Source of the DNA: Novosphingobium sp. KA1
GTDB taxonomy: Bacteria > Pseudomonadota > Alphaproteobacteria > Sphingomonadales > Sphingomonadaceae
Length of the DNA: 64,000 bases
Assembly: GCF_017309955.1 (NCBI RefSeq)
Contig: NZ_CP021247.1
Span: 2,319,001-2,383,000, forward strand
Reading direction: 5' to 3'
Part shown: positions 62,589 to 64,000 of the stretch, one piece after another
Layout of the letters: each line of letters starts with the position of its first letter
Numbering within the stretch: position 1 is the first letter of the stretch
Notes under the pieces: generated by a model
Told to the model about the DNA's origin: nothing
The model's input: the letters and a program-made list of their open reading frames with translations, nothing else
The model's database searches: none
Position numbers and translations under genes: made by a program

Positions 62589-63255
62589 ACTGCTGACAGC
62601 GCCCGGAAACCTGCCGTTCTCGGTGGCGCTGGCGGTCGTCGCGCTGCTGGCGGTGCTCCAGTTCGTCGGACTGGCGGACCTCATGGGAGCGGACCTGGAC
62701 CTCGATGTCGATGGGCCTGCAGGCGGCCATCTCGGGGGCCATGCGGGTGGGCATGGAGGGGGCAACGTCGCGCTTGACGGCGGGCTGATCTCGATCGTCG
62801 GGCTCGGGCGGATGCCGTTCATGATGTGGCTGATGCTGCTGCTCAGCCTGTTCGCGGTGATCGGCCTGGCCGGGCAGCAGTTCCTCGCCGCGCTGACCGG
62901 GGCGCCGTGGAGCGCCTGGCTGGTCGGCCCGGTGGCGGGGCTGGCGGCGCTGCCGGTGACGGGCCTTGTCGCGCGCCCGATCGGCCGCCTGCTGCCCCGG
63001 GACGAGACCACCGCGATCGACCGCATCGAGCTGGTCGGCCGCGAGGCCGAGATCGTCATCGGCACCGCCAGCCGGGGCTCGCCGGCGCGGGCCCGGGTTT
63101 CGGACCGGTTCGGCCAGCAGCACCACGTCATGCTGGAGCCCGACAACGAGGGCCAGCGCTTTGCCGAGGGCGAGAAAGTGCTGATCGTGCGCCGCGAGGG
63201 GGAGTTGTTCAAGGCCATCGCCCGCGGTGACCATTACCTGCCGCGGCTGGACTGA
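62581..63255 (+). CDS. YqiJ-like inner-membrane protein with OB-fold domain
   Basis: This 224-residue protein has an N-terminal helix, a Gly/His-rich loop ('GGHLGGHAGGHGGGNVALDG'), two or three more membrane helices and a C-terminal soluble OB-fold-like domain ('IELVGREAEIVIGTASRG', 'KVLIVRREGELFKAIAR'). It matches the E. coli YqiJ (DUF1449) type, which precedes the flotillin gene yqiK; the same order is seen here. ATG 62581 is chosen because the longer frame lies inside the previous gene. The His-rich loop may bind metal. Confidence 0.82.
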   Translation: MLELLTAPGNLPFSVALAVVALLAVLQFVGLADLMGADLDLDVDGPAGGHLGGHAGGHGGGNVALDGGLISIVGLGRMPFMMWLMLLLSLFAVIGLAGQQFLAALTGAPWSAWLVGPVAGLAALPVTGLVARPIGRLLPRDETTAIDRIELVGREAEIVIGTASRGSPARARVSDRFGQQHHVMLEPDNEGQRFAEGEKVLIVRREGELFKAIARGDHYLPRLD

Positions 63256-63275
63256 GCACCGGCCTCCGCCGGTGC
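63256..63275 (+). other. Stem-loop directly after the YqiJ-like gene
   Basis: GCACCGGC (63256-63263) pairs perfectly with GCCGGTGC (63268-63275) around CTCC, starting one base after the stop codon. No T-run follows, so it is a weak terminator or an mRNA-protecting hairpin. Confidence 0.55.
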
Positions 63276-63737
63276 GGGGCTTGTTGCAATCGACTCGCAA
63301 AAATCCGGTTTCGCTAGGAGGCGGATCGCGATTCGATTATAAGTCTTTCACAGACAAGGCGAAGTAGAGAGCGGGGCGCGGTGCCGTCCGCAGCGTCTTG
63401 ATCGGGAGAAGTCGAAGATGCGCGCGTGTCCGTCCTTGCGGCGTCCGCGTTGATCCTCGCGGCCGATACTGATCCTGCAGTATCGGTTTCATCGCCGGTC
63501 GTCCTGACCGGCGCGGTCTCAAGAAGGGCCCGTTAAAATCCTGCAAGCGGCGCATGGTTGAACTGTGCGGACGTGGAATCGTGGCTGCGGTTTCGGGCAG
63601 GATCGGGCGGGGCATGATGTCATCGGCAACTCAACCGCGTCTTCGCGTGCGCGGTTGTGTTGAGATGAAGTTGTGTCGGGATGAGGTTTCGCGGGGGCAT
63701 TGGGCCATCCGCGGCATCCCCTTGAAGGAGAACGGAA
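63276..63737 (+). other. 462-base non-coding leader with tandem palindromes before the flotillin gene
   Basis: No convincing gene lies here. Three hairpins or palindromes occur: CCGATACTG/CAGTATCGG (63463-63471 and 63478-63486, 6-base spacer), CGCCGGTC/GACCGGCG (63493-63500 and 63506-63513) and CAACCGCG/CGCGGTTG (63632-63639 and 63650-63657). TATAAG at 63338-63343 could be a -10 hexamer without a clear -35. A good Shine-Dalgarno, AAGGAG (63724-63729), ends the region. Confidence 0.6.
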
Positions 63738-64000
63738 ATGAACGGCCTCTACCAGATCGGCCTGATTGCCGGCGGTGTTGTCGTCCTGCTGATTGCATTC
63801 GGCGTCATGCTGGCCCGGCTCTATCGGCGTGCGAGCAAGGAAATCGGCTTCGTGCGAACCGGCATCGGCGGCGAGAAGGTCGTGATGAACGGCGGCGCGC
63901 TGGTGCTGCCCATCTTCCACGAGACGATGCCGGTGAACATGAACACCGTGCGCCTCGCGGTGGAGCGCAAGAACCAGGACGCGCTGATCACGCTCGATCG
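63738..64000 (+). CDS. Flotillin-family protein (YqiK-like), cut by window end
   Basis: The first 87 codons are present. An N-terminal membrane segment ('IGLIAGGVVVLLIAFGVMLA') is followed by the SPFH/flotillin start 'EIGFVRTGIGGEKVVMNGG' and 'VLPIFHETMPVNMNTVRL'. This is the pattern of YqiK/flotillin-like scaffolds of membrane microdomains. AAGGAG lies 8 bases before the ATG. It follows a YqiJ-like gene, the same pairing as E. coli yqiJ-yqiK, but with an unusually long 482-base gap between them. The rest is beyond the window. Confidence 0.9.
   Translation, partial: MNGLYQIGLIAGGVVVLLIAFGVMLARLYRRASKEIGFVRTGIGGEKVVMNGGALVLPIFHETMPVNMNTVRLAVERKNQDALITLD

Overview
The window is a very GC-rich, densely coded chromosome segment with no rRNA or tRNA gene, CRISPR array, integrase or transposase that I could find. 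TonB-dependent receptors, a protocatechuate 4,5-cleavage (lig) cluster, a RegB/RegA pair beside a bo-type quinol oxidase, and short palindromic intergenic repeats of the type common in Sphingomonadales all point to a sphingomonad alphaproteobacterium, most likely Novosphingobium or a close relative. This placement is an inference from gene content, not from a marker gene.

Layout. 1-5.5 kb: an efflux outer-membrane lipoprotein whose start lies one base outside the window, then a TonB-dependent receptor and an MHS-type transporter on the minus strand. 5.6-12.6 kb: cyoABCD, SURF1 and regBA, apparently one respiratory unit preceded by a perfect Fnr/FixK-type box. 12.7-23.7 kb: a LysR gene and a tightly packed run of nine plus-strand genes (amidohydrolase, flavin hydroxylase, GlcG-like protein, extradiol dioxygenase, FAH hydrolase, TonB receptor, membrane protein, esterase, GH1 beta-glucosidase). 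This looks like an uncharacterised pathway for uptake, deglycosylation and ring cleavage of an aromatic compound. 23.9-34.6 kb: a complete phosphorylative L-rhamnose locus (DeoR regulator, RhaT, RhaB, fused aldolase/dehydrogenase, isomerase, GH106 alpha-L-rhamnosidase).

34.7-40.2 kb: a SulP transporter translationally coupled to an AraC regulator, divergent from pobA, then a P450/ferredoxin pair. 40.4-46.4 kb: a TolC-like lipoprotein that seems to lack its beta-barrel hairpins, a HlyD-type adaptor, and the glucan genes opgD/opgH. 46.5-49.9 kb: a LysR gene, glutathione-dependent formaldehyde dehydrogenase and S-formylglutathione hydrolase. 50.5-58.7 kb: the lig genes (ligI, ligK, a two-headed LysR regulator, a dehydrogenase of unknown role, ligJ, ligA, ligB, ligC, an aldo-keto reductase). 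58.7-60.5 kb: a formate/nitrite-type channel and FdhD. 60.6-64 kb: TelA, an XpaC-like membrane protein, a YqiJ-like protein and the start of a flotillin.

How the parts fit: PobA makes protocatechuate from 4-hydroxybenzoate, LigAB opens it, and LigC, LigI, LigJ and LigK take it to pyruvate and oxaloacetate. FrmA/FghA could remove formaldehyde released when methoxylated lignin aromatics are demethylated, and the formate channel and FdhD would deal with the resulting formate. GH106 and GH1 trim rhamnose and glucose from plant glycosides. The segment therefore reads as a plant-polymer and phenolic-glycoside utilisation island with its own oxidase and redox regulation.
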